This document shows positions 38,601 through 48,600 of a stretch of 60,000 nt of DNA, piece after piece. How positions within the stretch are numbered: the stretch's first letter is position 1; the number at the start of each line of letters is the position of its first letter. Source of the DNA: Tubiluchus corallicola (Eukaryota; Priapulida; Priapulimorpha; Priapulimorphida; Tubiluchidae); assembly GCA_030141605.1 (NCBI GenBank), contig JAQGDQ010000157.1:64001-124000 (forward strand), read 5' to 3'. The notes beneath the pieces were generated by a model. It was not told the DNA's origin and made no database searches. It saw only the letters and a program-made list of their open reading frames with translations. The translations under genes and the position numbers were made by a program.

Positions 38601-41600
38601 AGTAGGTCTACTGATAATTATATATTGCAAAGGCAAGTTTCAGTGTCTTTTTGTCTTATTATGAGGGTGTTCTATCATGTCTGTTGTTAAGATTATTTAG
38701 AAAAACAATCATAGTATTATAGATTTTTTCTGGTAAGGAATATCATGGAGAAAAACTTTTTATTGCGTTTTAATTTGAAATACAAATTAACAATTATGTA
38801 CTTGCTTTTAAAACTGCATCTTTCTTGTGTTTTGATTTTAAACACAGAATCAAAATGTATAATCAATACGTTAAAAATGGTTTGGTATGTGTTATGGCGT
38901 ATTTTTTATGTGCTTGCTCCCCCTAATTTTAGAACATGGCTACGCCCCTCTTTTAAGGTTTACATATTGAGTAGTTGCGCGACAAAAGAAGTTATAACAA
39001 TAGCATGCCAGGAACCAAGACTAGAATTCAGAAAATAAGACTGTTCCATTAAGTACAAAGATTTAGATACTTCGTTAGGAACATGATGAGTTTTGGCAAA
39101 ACGATTAGACGTGCTAAACTGCGTTTTGTGACATTGTAAGCTTATACCTTTTAACAAATCTATTACTCCACTTGGAACGTTAACAGGTACAGTTCTGAAT
39201 GCACGCACTTCGGCTTTACCCTAAACATTGAAAAGTAGAAAAAGTTTATATTTAATAGGTTCCAATTGCAACATTTGACATGAATACCAGTGGCTAAATG
39301 AGTACATAATTGTACATGATTGAGCACACGAGTATAAGTTTAGCCAGTCAAAACATAGCAATGAAATTAAAATGTGATAAATCACAATATCTGTGCTTGC
39401 ATAGCAAAATCGTCAATAAGTTAGCAACTAAGCTTTTCTAGTTATTCACTTTTCTAGTTATCCTGAATCTCCATTTCATGAGGATCATTTTGATACCAAG
39501 CTCATCGCTCTACATTATTTCTAAGCTTGAAGTTGAGGTGCATGCTGCACACTGTAAAACATAACCGTGAGAAAATCCCAGTTAAAATTTGCTGTTGTTT
39601 TATTTTGCATGTCTACAAAACACTTAGTAACCGTATGAAACTTTGGTTGCTATGGACTTTGCCAGAGCACACTGAAGTTATTTAAATCCAGTAGATTGCT
39701 CTTCCAGATGAAGACCGGGGCTTGACAATAGAAAAAAACAGCAAGCAAAACGACTGCGACGACAAGCTACTATCGGAGTTTGAAAATACTGAGTTTTTCG
39801 CACTTGCAATACCAGTTTTTAGACAAAGAAGTGGGCAACGGGTTATAAAATTAAGTTTTTAGTATTTTTGAACATTTTCCTGATGACATGATGTTAGAAT
39901 ATAAATGTAAAATATATTTACGGATGGTTTTGGTTTGCAAGCATACATACATGTAACATTTTAAGAAAAATGACAACTAATTTCGTGACTAGTAAGTTAA
40001 TGGGTTTAAGATGTTAAAAAACTCTGACCCTGCCAAGATTCGAATGCATGCTTTGAGATGAGAATCACATTCTCCGGCCATATGAGTATAGCAGACCGTT
40101 TTAGTTCTTATTAAAATATCTGCTTACCTTGCCACGCCATCTGTTTTGTTGATAATCTCTCCACCATAGCCCACGAGCTGAGCGCAGTGGTGGTAACCAC
40201 GGCGACTGTAGCAGTCTGGTCATCTCACGTGTTATTGTCCTTTGTAGCAAAACTGACGCACCTTAACAGAAATGTAAAAATGACACACTCAAGAAAGCGC
40301 TTTGTTAACAATACAGAACTTTTAGGATCTCTCAGAAATGCAGACAGCAGCTAATAGCAATTCAATAAAATTAATTATATCTTTATTTTTATTAAAATAG
40401 GAATTAACCACATAATTGAATGTCTATTTATACCAATATCATAAATCAACCAAAAACGTGAAACATTGTGCATGTGTTACTGTTTAAACCAACAAGAAAG
40501 TGCTTTACTTACATAAAGTTAAAAAAATTGTCTTGAAATTTTATATCACCTACTTACCGCCTTATTGTGCACAGAGATTGTATTAGCAGCCACACTGTAT
40601 AAAATTCTAAATTTAAACTCCTCTGACGGCTATTAGACACAGGTATTTTGACTGTAGATCACAAGAAACAAGTTTAGATGAAGTTTGAAAAAAATCATAA
40701 GGATAATTTAAAAAGCATTCGTAGTGCACACTTTACTAACCAAAGTATAATTAATGTCTCTGGTCTCACTTCTATGAAATAAAGCAGCAATTTCAAAAAA
40801 GAATGCTGCTGATCATGACTATAAGGCTTGATTCTGCACCTGCAGAAATTAGTAACATTTCACTCTGTTCTAATAAATTTAATTTCACGCTTGTTAATAC
40901 CATTTTTTCCTGATATAGTTATTATAATTATACAGTAATTTGCTGCAACATAAAATAATTTTCGGTTTTGGGCAATTTGGCGAAAAATATAATAATATGG
41001 TGGAAAATACGTTAATTTGGTGGGAAATATGATAATTTTTAACCCCCAATAAAATCATCAGCATAGTATAAAATGGTAACCCTGGTTAAACATCAAGGTA
41101 ATGGTAAAGCTGGAGCTGCAGTTACAGGGACGTAGAAAGGTGGGGGTGATGGGGGCAATAGCACCCGGGTGCAAGGATGAGAAGGCACACAATTCTTCTA
41201 GAGCTCAATGACTGTTAATTATTAATTACAGATCAGACATTAACAAAAGTTTTCAAACTACAACAAAATTGCCTAGTCAAAGATTATCGTAGCTGACTTA
41301 ATTACTGCATGCAGCCTAGAAAAGAGGCTAATGTTGTTGCTTAACGTTATGTGTAGGGTGTTGCAAGGCTTAGCAGATCGATAATTTTGGGAGAAACAGT
41401 GGCGTTTCTCTAAATGCAGATTTTATTATTGTGAAAATCTGTAGTGTTCTGTATCTTTCATGATCTTTGCATGTTTTAATGCTGGAGCTGAAAGTTGAAT
41501 GACTGTCATCTGGAGCTGAAAGTTTAATGACTGTCGTATTATGAGCAACTTATGCATAGAAAAGAGTTACTCTGGTGCAGTACCACAAATCAAACTCAGG

Positions 41601-44600
41601 GTGATTCTCAGAAAAAATTCGATTATCTTTAATCCCATCATGTCGAAAAGGAATGTCTGGCTCATGGACATGCAAAAATGCACACAATTTGTAGTTTCGC
41701 CCATGAAACAAGTGATTACTAATCTCGAATCTACCTCCCTTCTGAAGCGCTGTAATAAAACACGACAAGCTAACCTGCAGGTGCATCGGACATGTCAGCA
41801 GCTTCCTTGGGCAACTTTTCGATTAGAAACATGAGCAGCTTACGTACATCTGACTCGTTACTGTAGAGGAATGTCTGGTAGCCAACGTCACCTTTGTAAC
41901 CTAATTCCTGTATTCAAATAAAGCTATACATATATATTACACATGTATTGTTGCTCTTTTTAAGGCTCAACACTATGGCAATTAACCTCCCTTGCTATTG
42001 CCTTGCAATGAATACTTTAGAAACAGCCAGGAATATTGCTATAAGTAAGCTACTTAACTCCTTCAGGACCCTGCATGAATGCGTTTCCTGCATTTTGATG
42101 GTTCCAGGGTACATGAGAAATTGCTCTCACTAAACAGCGATTACATTATATTTGACAACTTTGTAGGTTTCTTCTCCTCACACGATAGGCTTTCATGCAA
42201 AGTTATACATGAAATGTATTTGCTTACTTTAATCAAATTAAAAATCAATTTGTAATGAAAAAATTGAAAACCGCTTTCGGTAACTGCAGTGTTTGCACTA
42301 TAGCAATGTACAGTGCGAAATGGGTTAATGCAGAAAATTTCAATTACCCAGACACAACACTCTGATATAGTTTGGCCTCAAGTCTATTCTATTTTTAAGG
42401 AGAAATTCCTGCCGAAAGGTGCCGAAAGGTGAAATGACCTTAATTTCTCCTTGGCTGATCGGTTGGCCTTTCCTGGTACTCTGTACAGCAGACAGTTCTT
42501 TTCAGCTGTAGCAAGAAGACGATCATTAAATTAGTGTGTATGATCACTCAAGTGTACACCAGACTAAGCTGCTTGATAGGCTAAGTTGGAGTGCCTGAAA
42601 AGGATATGTTTTTCTTAATTGGTTTTCCCCTCACTAATGTATATGGAAACTACACATCCAGTTAATTATTATTAATAATTGTTTGTACGTGGCTGGGGGT
42701 CGATGAGATGGGGGCAGATACTCGCGACATGCTATTGCATTCTCAGCAGTTATGCTGCAATAAAAGCTGAGCAGTAATTATTACAAATAAACAAATAACA
42801 AAAATGAGAAAGTACACTTCTCCTACCATGCATGACTCTGCCAGGGTAGTACCGAGTCGATACCGAGCCGACATACCAGGCGGTAGACGCGTAGACACCG
42901 TCAAAGCCGGGTTTATCAGTCTTAGACATTTTGCAGCGGCTTCGATAACTAATTCAGTTGTAAAATCCTTTAGAGACTGAACATCTTCTTCTACATCACT
43001 GGAAACAAATGAAAGCTTTACTATATATAATGATCTACTTCAGCAAGCAAAGCTTTATAGTACACATCAAATTTTAGCAGGTAAGTCTGATTTAACGGTT
43101 TGAGTTAAATACTTAAGGAATGACAGCCTAGCGCATGTATAATTTGCTAGGAAATACATTTGTATATGGATGGCCTCAGGAACACTAATGAATAGTAGCG
43201 GCTCGCAGCTAAAATTAGTTGAGTGCTGCTTCAGAAAATTTTTAGCCATTGTTTTAGTACTGTCTAAAACGAAACAAACATATGTAATTTTAATGTTATA
43301 ATTTGTATTTGTAATTTTAAACAAACAAACATATGAAAGTTTATACATAAACTTGATAAATACTAAACAAAAAAATATTTTTTGCTTACTAATAGCCTAA
43401 ATTGTCGCAGTTCAAACTTAATCCATTCACGGTAAGCACGTGAGAACTTACAACAAATTACCACGACAAATGACAACAAACTGTGTGAGCAACAGTATTT
43501 TTTCTGTCTGGGCTCAGACGTGTGCATAACAGCCAAATACTGCATTGCTGGAGCGCACTGTGCAGGGCTGTGAAGCAAACAGAACTACCCTCACGTGCTC
43601 TGGTTCCGTACAAGTATAAAGAAAGAGCTAAAGAAGAAATACTTATTATATTGAATATTATTGAATAACATTGAGTAAAAATAGGGTGCAGCAGTTCCAC
43701 AGCACCTATACACAAGCCGCCACTGCTAATGAATTCGAATACACTTAACATTGCTCTCACACTTATGCACGCATAGATTCACTAAACTCTTATCTGTACA
43801 ATGCTCAAATATCTCTATTCTTTAGTGGTTAAGGACCTTCTACAGATGAACATATTTGGTTTGCTAAATTTTAATGGCACTAATGGAAAATCATTGTTGC
43901 GACCACTAATGTAGCATTATAACAATTATTATGCACACAGCTCTGCAGAAAACAACTGGTCAGTAACACAACAAACAACAGTCTTGTCCTCGTTCACAGT
44001 ATCCACCCATTTTGACATTTTTCCATTGTGTATTTTGCTTGTCTCCAATTTTGATAGAAAGACATTGCGCCAATTGTCTATTTTGCCATTGTACACCATG
44101 TCAACATTTCGCCAAAGGTACTATTTTGTCAGAAGTTGAAATTGAAAGTTATAGAACTTTTAAACACACAAAACAACTCATCAAAATTGTTGATTATCTT
44201 GTATATTTTGAAGTGCACATTTATAATCAAATGCTCACTACATGCTTCTAGTTCTAGTAAATGAGTTTGCATTCAAACAAGTGTCATTTTATTTATGCTG
44301 TAAAACTGGTATAACTTTCTAGAATTTAGTTTTTTGTGTTTCTTTCTCAAATGAACTGTAAGTAACTGTATGTATCTAACTCTGGTGTTTAATTCTTTTA
44401 GGCCCTAACGATGGTTCTTTAGGACTGAAACAGATTGGCAGTCTCAATAAAAATTGCACTATTTGCCAAATACAGAAAACAATAAGAAAAACGTCTGAAA
44501 TTATGCAAACTTTATGTTGAAACAAAGTAAGCTATCACTTAATACGATTTTCTAAATTTTATAGCTGTATGAATTCAATGGAGATCGATTTCGATTCACG

Positions 44601-44691
44601 GGCATTTGCGAAAAGTGGGGATAACACGCTTCCGCACCTACCAGCCAATTTGCCGAAGGGAATGGATAATAATGTTATCCACTTCGTCCAT
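17601..44691 (-). CDS. CCDC22: Coiled-coil domain-containing protein 22 (CCDC22), complete, 16 coding exons
   Basis: Coding exons in transcript order: 44691-44642, 42998-42827, 41907-41775, 40261-40128, 39220-39148, 38137-38016, 36496-36311, 35280-35116, 33692-33573, 32402-32289, 30089-29988, 29297-29190, 27393-27298, 24910-24851, 18333-18259, 17717-17601. Every junction is GT-AG and in phase; the protein is 608 residues (human is 627). CCDC22 is a core subunit, with CCDC93 and COMMD proteins, of the CCC complex, which works with Retriever and WASH in endosomal cargo recycling and also affects NF-kB signalling. The N-terminal NN-CH domain spans about 1-115 (MDEVDNIIIHSLRQIG, ...FTTELVIEAAAKCLRLINPA, ...MSARYRLG). 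A linker follows (FGLPSRLTPE|EYRARKRERL). Coiled coil runs from about 300 to the end, including KLDRTFTVTDELIF and KAYKYLAALHE. The ATG has A at -3 and G at +4. Exon 10 has two possible donors 3 bp apart. Confidence 0.97.
17790..18130. mobile_element. Family C repeat, partial copy in CCDC22 intron 15
   Basis: Shares with 51963-52560 the blocks 'aaaggaagatgggatg', 'tattaagat/aacttaattaacggtggg'-like sequence and 'agtacagtgctactgtaaga'. The right half of the element is missing. Non-coding. Confidence 0.6.
18372..20364. repeat. 43-bp minisatellite, about 46 copies, CCDC22 intron 14
   Basis: Head-to-tail units containing 'catagcaatgtactatgaag' then 'ccaccaacagctgcagctcc'. Unit length is 43 bp, measured between successive 'ctcccag' blocks. 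Each unit holds the perfect palindrome AGCTGCAGCT. From 19595 a five-unit block recurs exactly every 215 bp (marker 'tagtagcagctcccag' at 19595, 19810 and 20025), a higher-order repeat. In transcript orientation the array ends about 40 bp upstream of the exon 15 acceptor. The open frame at 18424-18624 is a by-product of the array. Confidence 0.97.
20365..24412 (+). mobile_element. Non-LTR retrotransposon, nearly full length, inserted in the 43-bp minisatellite
   Basis: Minisatellite units abut both ends, so the insertion is precise. 'tatgaagcca' occurs on both sides (20355-20364, 24413-24422), consistent with a 10-bp target duplication, though the repeat host makes this ambiguous. The 5' region (20365-21212) carries about three imperfect repeats of roughly 70 bp marked by 'ggtaactctgatttcaaa'. 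ORF2 follows, then a 120-bp 3' UTR ending in a small hairpin, GTCGTTTGACGAC, and 'ctaccaata' with no poly(A). It is antisense to CCDC22. Total length is 4048 bp. Confidence 0.93.
21213..24292 (+). pseudogene. LINE ORF2: apurinic-type endonuclease plus reverse transcriptase, one frameshift
   Basis: The frame is open from at least 21213 (FGAWNVRTL, the usual start of this endonuclease). Endonuclease motifs: ALSETRLEEE, LLLGDFNARVG and SDHRLV. A RSKHWHVLDYV segment resembles the 'craniofacial development protein 2-like' endonuclease-RT group. RT motifs in order: GKAPGADGISPEI, QCGYRANRGTVDMIF, FVDLTKAFDS, KQGCVLAPLLFG, LLYADDCALA with the catalytic YADD, and LGGTVTND. The C-terminus has MRCLRRIAGIRW and GHVSRMGEDRIP and ends RRRKN. 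At about 23073-23076, just before FVDLTKAF, the frame shifts by one base (a net one-base loss gives the break), leaving two frames, 21213-23078 and 23075-24292. Otherwise it is uninterrupted, so the insertion looks recent. Its product would nick DNA and reverse transcribe its own RNA in the nucleus. I do not assign the clade. No convincing ORF1 was seen. Confidence 0.92.
24413..24735. repeat. 43-bp minisatellite, remainder beyond the LINE insertion
   Basis: Units continue after the LINE with 'tatgaagccaccaatagctg', then become progressively degenerate (for example 'ataaaaccaccaagagctgtgg', 'agctacaaagagctgtggc'). About seven units, with several length changes. It is the same array as 18372-20364 before the insertion. 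Confidence 0.92.
25008..25440. mobile_element. Family B MITE, truncated, CCDC22 intron 13
   Basis: Starts TTAA|CTCCTTCAGGATTGTA and shares 'tttggcctcaagtctactct' and the following 'atttttaaggaga' with the complete copies at 26290-27018 and 32457-33180. The far end is missing after 'gcagaacactg'. Non-coding. Confidence 0.75.
25620..26250. mobile_element. Family C repeat, near full-length copy
   Basis: Parallels 51963-52560 along its whole length: 'gcaggatgatttttc', 'acttaattaatggtgg', 'acagtgctactgtacga', 'gaaatgcatgtaacagcgaa' and 'gggcagattgttttgagct'. No terminal inverted repeats or coding capacity were recognised. Confidence 0.7.
26290..27018. mobile_element. Family B MITE, complete, inverted relative to the copy at 25008
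   Basis: Bounded by TTAA on both sides (26286-26289, 27019-27022). The termini are CTCCTACAGGAC and, inverted, CTCCTTCAGGAA. The TTAA flanks suggest piggyBac-type TTAA target use, but the termini are not a classic piggyBac match. 729 bp, non-coding. Confidence 0.8.
27518..27943. mobile_element. Family A MITE copy with an internal 33-bp duplication
   Basis: Runs from TAATGCCTCTTCACAC to the inverted end 'aaggcttatta'. Contains 'atgatgatcgtgaaaaggtc' and 'ggtacacttaacacttgacc' in inverse orientation. The block 'aaagtccacgtaaaacaact' is duplicated in tandem near 27742-27800. Confidence 0.7.
28259..29029. mobile_element. Tc1/mariner-pogo-like MITE (family F), 771 bp
   Basis: The termini CAGTAAGCCCTCGCTTAACA and, inverted, CAGTAAGTCTTCACTTAGCG match. 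The right flank is TA (29030-29031) and the left is AA, probably a decayed TA. A block beginning 'attaattgtactgttttaat' is tandemly duplicated (about 28745-28832). No transposase. Confidence 0.75.
29425..29915. mobile_element. Family G repeat, copy 1, CCDC22 intron 11
   Basis: Matches 35432-35928 across about 490 bp: 'gggaagttaggc', 'ctcgtgtaattagta', 'caatgcccattctt', 'agtttttacaaa', 'ttatgaaaagtc' and 'tttcaagtgaatgg'. Direct orientation, no inverted repeats found and no coding capacity. It ends about 70 bp from exon 11. Confidence 0.65.
30252..30821. mobile_element. hAT-like MITE with perfect 8-bp target duplication
   Basis: Flanked by GTCTAGTT at 30244-30251 and again at 30822-30829. The termini CAGTTTTTCTCAAAGTGG and, inverted, CAGTGGTTCCCAAACTTT are of hAT type. 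570 bp, no transposase. Includes an AT-rich tandem repeat at about 30395-30470. Confidence 0.88.
30395..30470. repeat. Short tandem repeat inside the hAT element
   Basis: About four copies of a 19-20-bp unit, 'atataaggtaataacagta', with small changes. Confidence 0.8.
31275..31356. repeat. Tandem repeat of about 30 bp, three copies
   Basis: 'gaatttgaaattggatttat' and variants, each followed by 'gac' and a short spacer, occur three times in a row in CCDC22 intron 10. A TE-like 'gacgccctaggcaagtg' stretch precedes it at about 31100, but I could not bound an element there. Confidence 0.7.
31502..31780. mobile_element. Family C repeat, left-part copy, CCDC22 intron 10
   Basis: Contains 'gaagacagggtgatttttca', 'aaaaacttaattaacggtgg' and 'acagtgctactgtaagatat', in the same order as 51963-52560. 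The right half is absent. Confidence 0.65.
32457..33180. mobile_element. Family B MITE, complete, TTAA-flanked
   Basis: TTAA at 32453-32456 and 33181-33184. The termini are CTCCCTCAGGAT and, inverted, CTCCTAATAACC. Internal sequence matches 26290-27018 in opposite orientation. 724 bp, starting about 50 bp upstream of exon 10 in transcript orientation. Confidence 0.8.
33823..34240. mobile_element. Chimeric pogo-like MITE (family D frame with a family E block)
   Basis: The left end CACTCGTATCTCGGTTTTCT after TA and the block 'aatgtagaatcaatcgc' match family D (17124-17496) in reverse. The middle (about 33960-34065) carries 'ctaactccgcataattgact', which matches family E (11790-12577). The right end is degraded ('ccaatatccgtaaaaac'). 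Confidence 0.65.
35432..35928. mobile_element. Family G repeat, copy 2, CCDC22 intron 7
   Basis: Direct-orientation copy of 29425-29915 (see shared blocks there). It differs by small indels, for example an extra 'gcggcagccaccatgcc' stretch. Unclassified, non-coding. Confidence 0.65.
36965..38040 (-). repeat. Minisatellite built from the CCDC22 exon 6 / intron 6 boundary
   Basis: On the minus strand the units read GTAAGTACCGTTTGTCTTCA then TGGGTAACTCAAGAA (35 bp), alternating in the centre with 31-bp units that lack four bases of the GTAAGT. Together they make a 66-bp period. The unit is homologous to the end of exon 6 plus its donor: exon GGTTTACCATCACGGCTTAC TCCAGAA followed by intron GTAAGTATGG. 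The nearest units on the intron side (37840-38015) are closest to the exon, including TCCAGAA. About 30 units, roughly 16 of which keep GTAAGT. Confidence 0.93.
38372..38950. mobile_element. Possible hAT-like MITE, CCDC22 intron 5
   Basis: Starts CAGTGGCATAGTGGC and ends GGCTACGCCCCTC, a weak inverted pair of the CAGTGGCGTAGC type. Flanks CCTTAAGG and TTTTAAGG agree at 6 of 8 positions. Non-coding; the boundary call is tentative. Confidence 0.45.
40025..40100 (-). other. tRNA-like sequence (SINE head or tRNA pseudogene)
   Basis: On the minus strand, GGTCTGCTATACTCATATGG starts the sequence and GCATTCGAATCTTGGCAGG ends it, placing a B-box-like GCATTCGAATC about where a tRNA T-arm would be. 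The D- and anticodon-arm pairing is poor, so a functional tRNA is unlikely. It lies about 30 bp from exon 4 in intron 4. Confidence 0.4.
42058..42625. mobile_element. Family B MITE, right-truncated, CCDC22 intron 2
   Basis: TTAA at 42054-42057, then CTCCTTCAGGACCCTG. Shares 'gacacaacactctgatatag' and 'aggctaagttggagtgcctg' with 32457-33180. A 10-bp duplication, 'gccgaaaggt', occurs near 42411-42430. The distal terminus is missing. Confidence 0.75.
42999..44641. other. CCDC22 intron 1, nothing further recognised
   Basis: 1.64-kb intron between the ATG exon (44642-44691) and exon 2. Several short open frames on both strands show no similarity to known proteins. Confidence 0.4.
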
Positions 44692-45463
44692 ATTACAGAG
44701 CCACTATACAGTGTTTTACACAAAAAATCACAAAAACTTGGTGCTAAACCTCCCTCCTTTTCTGCAAGTGCAACAGCAGCAGCAACTTAACACTTCTGTT
44801 GCATAGAAAGAACAGCAATAGCGGCGAGGTCCTGGCTCCCTCTATGTATAATATTACGAACTTGAGTTGCTCAGAGATCAAATAATGCCATAGATAGAAC
44901 ATCATAGAATTCTATAAAATCTACACGGCCTCACTGCCTATGGCCATTGGCCAGTCTCTGTAGTCTTTAATTTCTTTACTCTTTAGACGACGTTATAGTG
45001 CAGGACTGCTACACTACATACGCAGTAAGCAGAATTTACTTTTATATTTATAAGCTGTTAAAATGTCTGCTAAATCACGTCCACTTTTATTAATAATTAT
45101 CTGTGGTTAACTGCCTGTAATGTGCATGCAGACATATTGCTTTTTCTGCTGGTAAAAAAATGTAAAAGTTGTTTAAAGTGGCAAAAAATTAATTTGTAAA
45201 TAATTATTAATGAAGACATTTTGACAAAGTGTCTCATTTTCAAGAGGTCGTTTGTAATTGATGTTGTTCACAAATGGACACAATAAAATTATAATAATTA
45301 TTTGTTTTTTCAATGATTTATCGTCCATGATTTATTTCACATTAATATGATCCTTGTGACGAATATCTCACACCAAAATTATGCTGAAAGTTTGTGACTC
45401 CGTGTAAAGGAATACAATAGACGCGACACAGCTAATTTATAATGACAATGACTTTAGTTAGAT
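44692..45463. other. CCDC22 5' UTR and presumed promoter region
   Basis: Directly 5' of the CCDC22 ATG on the minus strand. AT-rich; no TATA box or clear initiator could be identified. The plus-strand open frames at 44569-44806 are antisense to exon 1. Confidence 0.35.
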
Positions 45464-46092
45464 CAGTGGTTCTTAACTTGGGGCACTAATACCCTTTGGG
45501 GGTACGAAACAGCTAAGCCAGGGGTACGCGAAAGTTGTGTTTTGTAATACGTCAGAATGCTTTTTTTTGCTATATAGCGTACACGTATGTAGCACGAATT
45601 TTACTGGAGCAACGGCCTTGTGATGTGAGGAAAGAGGGTGCTACAAGACTTAAATCCATGAACATCATGATTGTTTGTATTTTAACAAGTCATTGTTTTT
45701 GCAAGACAATAGCGTTTTTCAGGTAATTCATTGCGTACTACCTGACGTTGTAACAAGGTTAATTTATTGTGTAAAATAGATGTTTGGCACAGTAAATGCG
45801 TTGGCGGATGACAGTAGGCGTGGTAAGCAGTTTTTGGAAAAGCCCGTGTCAACGAGGCGGCACTTGAGGGCTTGAGGCTACTTCACAAACGTTCGACTGC
45901 AAGTTCGTCTTCTGTTTGACATCCGATCATCATTTTTCTTGCATTTTATTTTTGAATTTGGTGTTTTGTTTATTGGTTTTGCTTGTATAATTAAGTCACG
46001 CTTGTATAGTTAAATCATAGCAGTAAAAATGTTTTCTTGAAACTGATATTGCTAAAAAATGTTACTTGGCTAGTAAAGGTTAGGAACTACTG
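45464..46092. mobile_element. hAT-like MITE, 629 bp
   Basis: The termini CAGTGGTTCTTAACTTGG and, inverted, CAGTAGTTCCTAACCTTT match well. The 8-bp flanks AGTTAGAT and AGTTAAAC agree at 6 positions. The open frame at 45535-45726 inside it resembles no transposase. Confidence 0.72.
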
Positions 46093-47562
46093 AGTTAAAC
46101 GTGGGCAGTTAAACGTCAGGTCTCATGAAAAAGCATGATAATGTCGTTAAAGGGAAAAAACTTTAAACCAGTTACTTTCTTACTAGTTGTTTCTACTTTC
46201 TGTTCCAAAAGTCATGAACTGCTTGCCAACAAAAGCTTATAATAATATATACAATGCTTTTCACAACCACAAAAGGCAGCGCCATCTAGTAATCATTCAC
46301 TTAGTTACATGGCTTCATCACATACCTGCCTGTCTGCCGCTCAATGCGCCGTACAAACGTTTACGACACCCAATAGGGTCGCATTTCTGCGTGACGTCAT
46401 TATTCTATTAACTACAAAGAGTTTAGCAGTCGACTGATGCTTCAGTGGCTTCTAGAGGTAGCAAATTAATCAGTTGGCATAGCGCGAACATTGCCTTAGA
46501 AAAATAGTCAGATGACAGAATCGGTGTTGTAGTAGTATGGGATTATAGCTTGATTTTTACCAGGGCAGTATAATCATTTTTCTGTTCTGCAGTAACTGTG
46601 CATAGATACAGTGCTGACTGGAACTTCAACATGTTGTTCGAGTATATTGTGTTGTAAACGTTCATATTAACCGGTAAACGGTAAGTTTTAACACTATTTC
46701 AGCTATCGCGTGCCGCACCACGATACTGAGATAATAGTAAACTTTGTATAACTAGTTCGCGCGACTGTCTTTTAGCTTAGTGTACTTATGTTATTTAAGC
46801 AACTATATGACTGCTCTGCTAGTAGTGTGTTTGGACCTTGGCATAGCATATTCTGACTTATTATTACGTAAAGCTGCTTATTCTATCACTAGTTGGGTTT
46901 CCAGCAATGCTCATGGGAATATTAATGTAAAAGTGACCATTTATTTTACTCAAAATTACAATTGTAATAAGTTATTAAATTTTGTAAATTTCACTTAAAT
47001 AGTAATTACGTTATTGTAATGTTTGTTCATGTAGTAGTATTCCGTTTGTTGTATTGCTATTGTATTGTATTGTATTATATTATATTGTATTGTATTGCAT
47101 TATATTGTATTGCATTGCATTGTATACTAACTGTTGTTGTAAGAGTAATGATTGCATTGAAAACTTTACTTTTTTACGTCAACATCATTAACCGATTAAT
47201 GTTAGTACATTGTCATTTACATACGTGAAGAAATGTGCAGTCAATAAAATCCATACAAAAGCGGGAAATTTAACATAATAATTAAAAATTAATGAGATGA
47301 CCATTGTCCAATTGATCACCGAGAGTGAGCAGAGACAGTAGAAAGACTAAAGCATGAATATAGCTAGAGAAAAGTAGAAATTCTCGTGACAAATTTGCTC
47401 TTTATTGTAGTTAACTGATGACCTTTTTCTTGAAGTGTGAGACTGTAGTTAATGCGTAAATATTTTTTGGTGATGATATCCATAGATGAAAGGCTCGAGG
47501 GAAAACTAGATTTTTAGAGATAGAAACAATAGAAGGAAGGAGTTTACAATTCCCACACAATT
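46093..47562. other. CCDC22-JOSD intergenic region, no gene seen
   Basis: Contains TGACGTCA (a CRE-like palindrome) near 46392 and a (TTGTA)n-like simple run at about 47060-47125. A promoter or 5' UTR exon of the JOSD gene could lie here, but nothing proves it. Confidence 0.3.
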
Positions 47563-47655
47563 TAAATACCCTAACCCAACACTAACAGTATCCATAACCC
47601 TATCCTAAGGCTTAACCCTAACCCACGCTAACCCCAAGCCTAACCCTAATCCAAG
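47563..47655. repeat. Degenerate telomere-like CCCTAA repeats
   Basis: About ten CCTAA/CCCTAA/AACCCTA words in 90 bp, for example 'aaggcttaaccctaaccca' and 'agcctaaccctaatcc', separated by variants. They resemble the animal telomere repeat TTAGGG on the opposite strand. It could be an old interstitial telomeric site or a simple repeat that converged. Confidence 0.6.
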
Positions 47656-48044
47656 TCCGCTTCACGAACCAATTTCTTGTATGTGGGGAATTTTAAACTT
47701 GAGGCCAGCGGAGTAGTGTTTACACAGAGCTTGGGCCTACCCTAGTGCAGTAAGCTCTAACTGCCACTGTTCTGTGTTATTCAATCAACTGAGGTCTCGG
47801 CAATAATTGCCAATCACAGACTTTCTGATTGCTTCCGTTGGGTCGTTTATATTATGATATCATGTTGTGCATGTGCATATAGGTCAAGCTTGCATAGACT
47901 ACATAAAAAGCGAAGATTGAGTAACAATATTGAACAGAATGGGCGAAAATGTAGCAGGACGAGAAAAAGATACAAAGATAGGCAGAAATAAAGAAGCTGA
48001 AAGGAAGGAAAGAAAGCAAGAACGATTGAAAAAGAAGAATGAGA

Positions 48045-48180
<136 letters not shown>

Positions 48181-48439
48181 GAAGGAAGGAATGGAGGGAA
48201 AGAGCAAGTTAGGAGAGAAGGAACATGCGAATGAATAAGCAATGAACAAACAAATAAATGGATTTATTAAACAAATAATGAATGAATAGATTTAAAAAAT
48301 GAGTATTCCGCAAAAAGAAGCAAAAATAAATTACGTGACTGAACAAGCAACAAAATGACTTAAATATGTGTAATTGGCCCAAATGTTTTTGTGTGATGTT
48401 AGCATTGCGGTTATACAATGTCGTTATGTGGAACATGTC

Positions 48440-48600
48440 GTTATAGCTGTTGCTGATGTTGCTGCTGTTATTGCAGCTGTTGCCGATACTCTTACTACTA
48501 TTACTGCTTTTGCAATTGCTGGTGTTGCAACAAATAGTACGACTACTACCACTGCTGTTTCTGCCGTTGCTGTTCTGGCTTATTACTGTTGCTGCTGTTC
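48440..48600. repeat. Degenerate GCT/ACT-type trinucleotide tract
   Basis: Interrupted GTT/GCT/ACT triplets such as 'gatgttgctgctgttattgc' produce open frames on both strands without protein-like composition. Confidence 0.65.

Noticed and set aside
41100-41170. Possible transposon end ('cagggacgtagaaaggtggg')
   Set aside because: Looks like one end of a CAGxGGCGTAG-type element but no matching second end was found.
46187-46411. 74-codon frame near a TGACGTCA site
   Set aside because: No similarity recognised; composition like non-coding flank.
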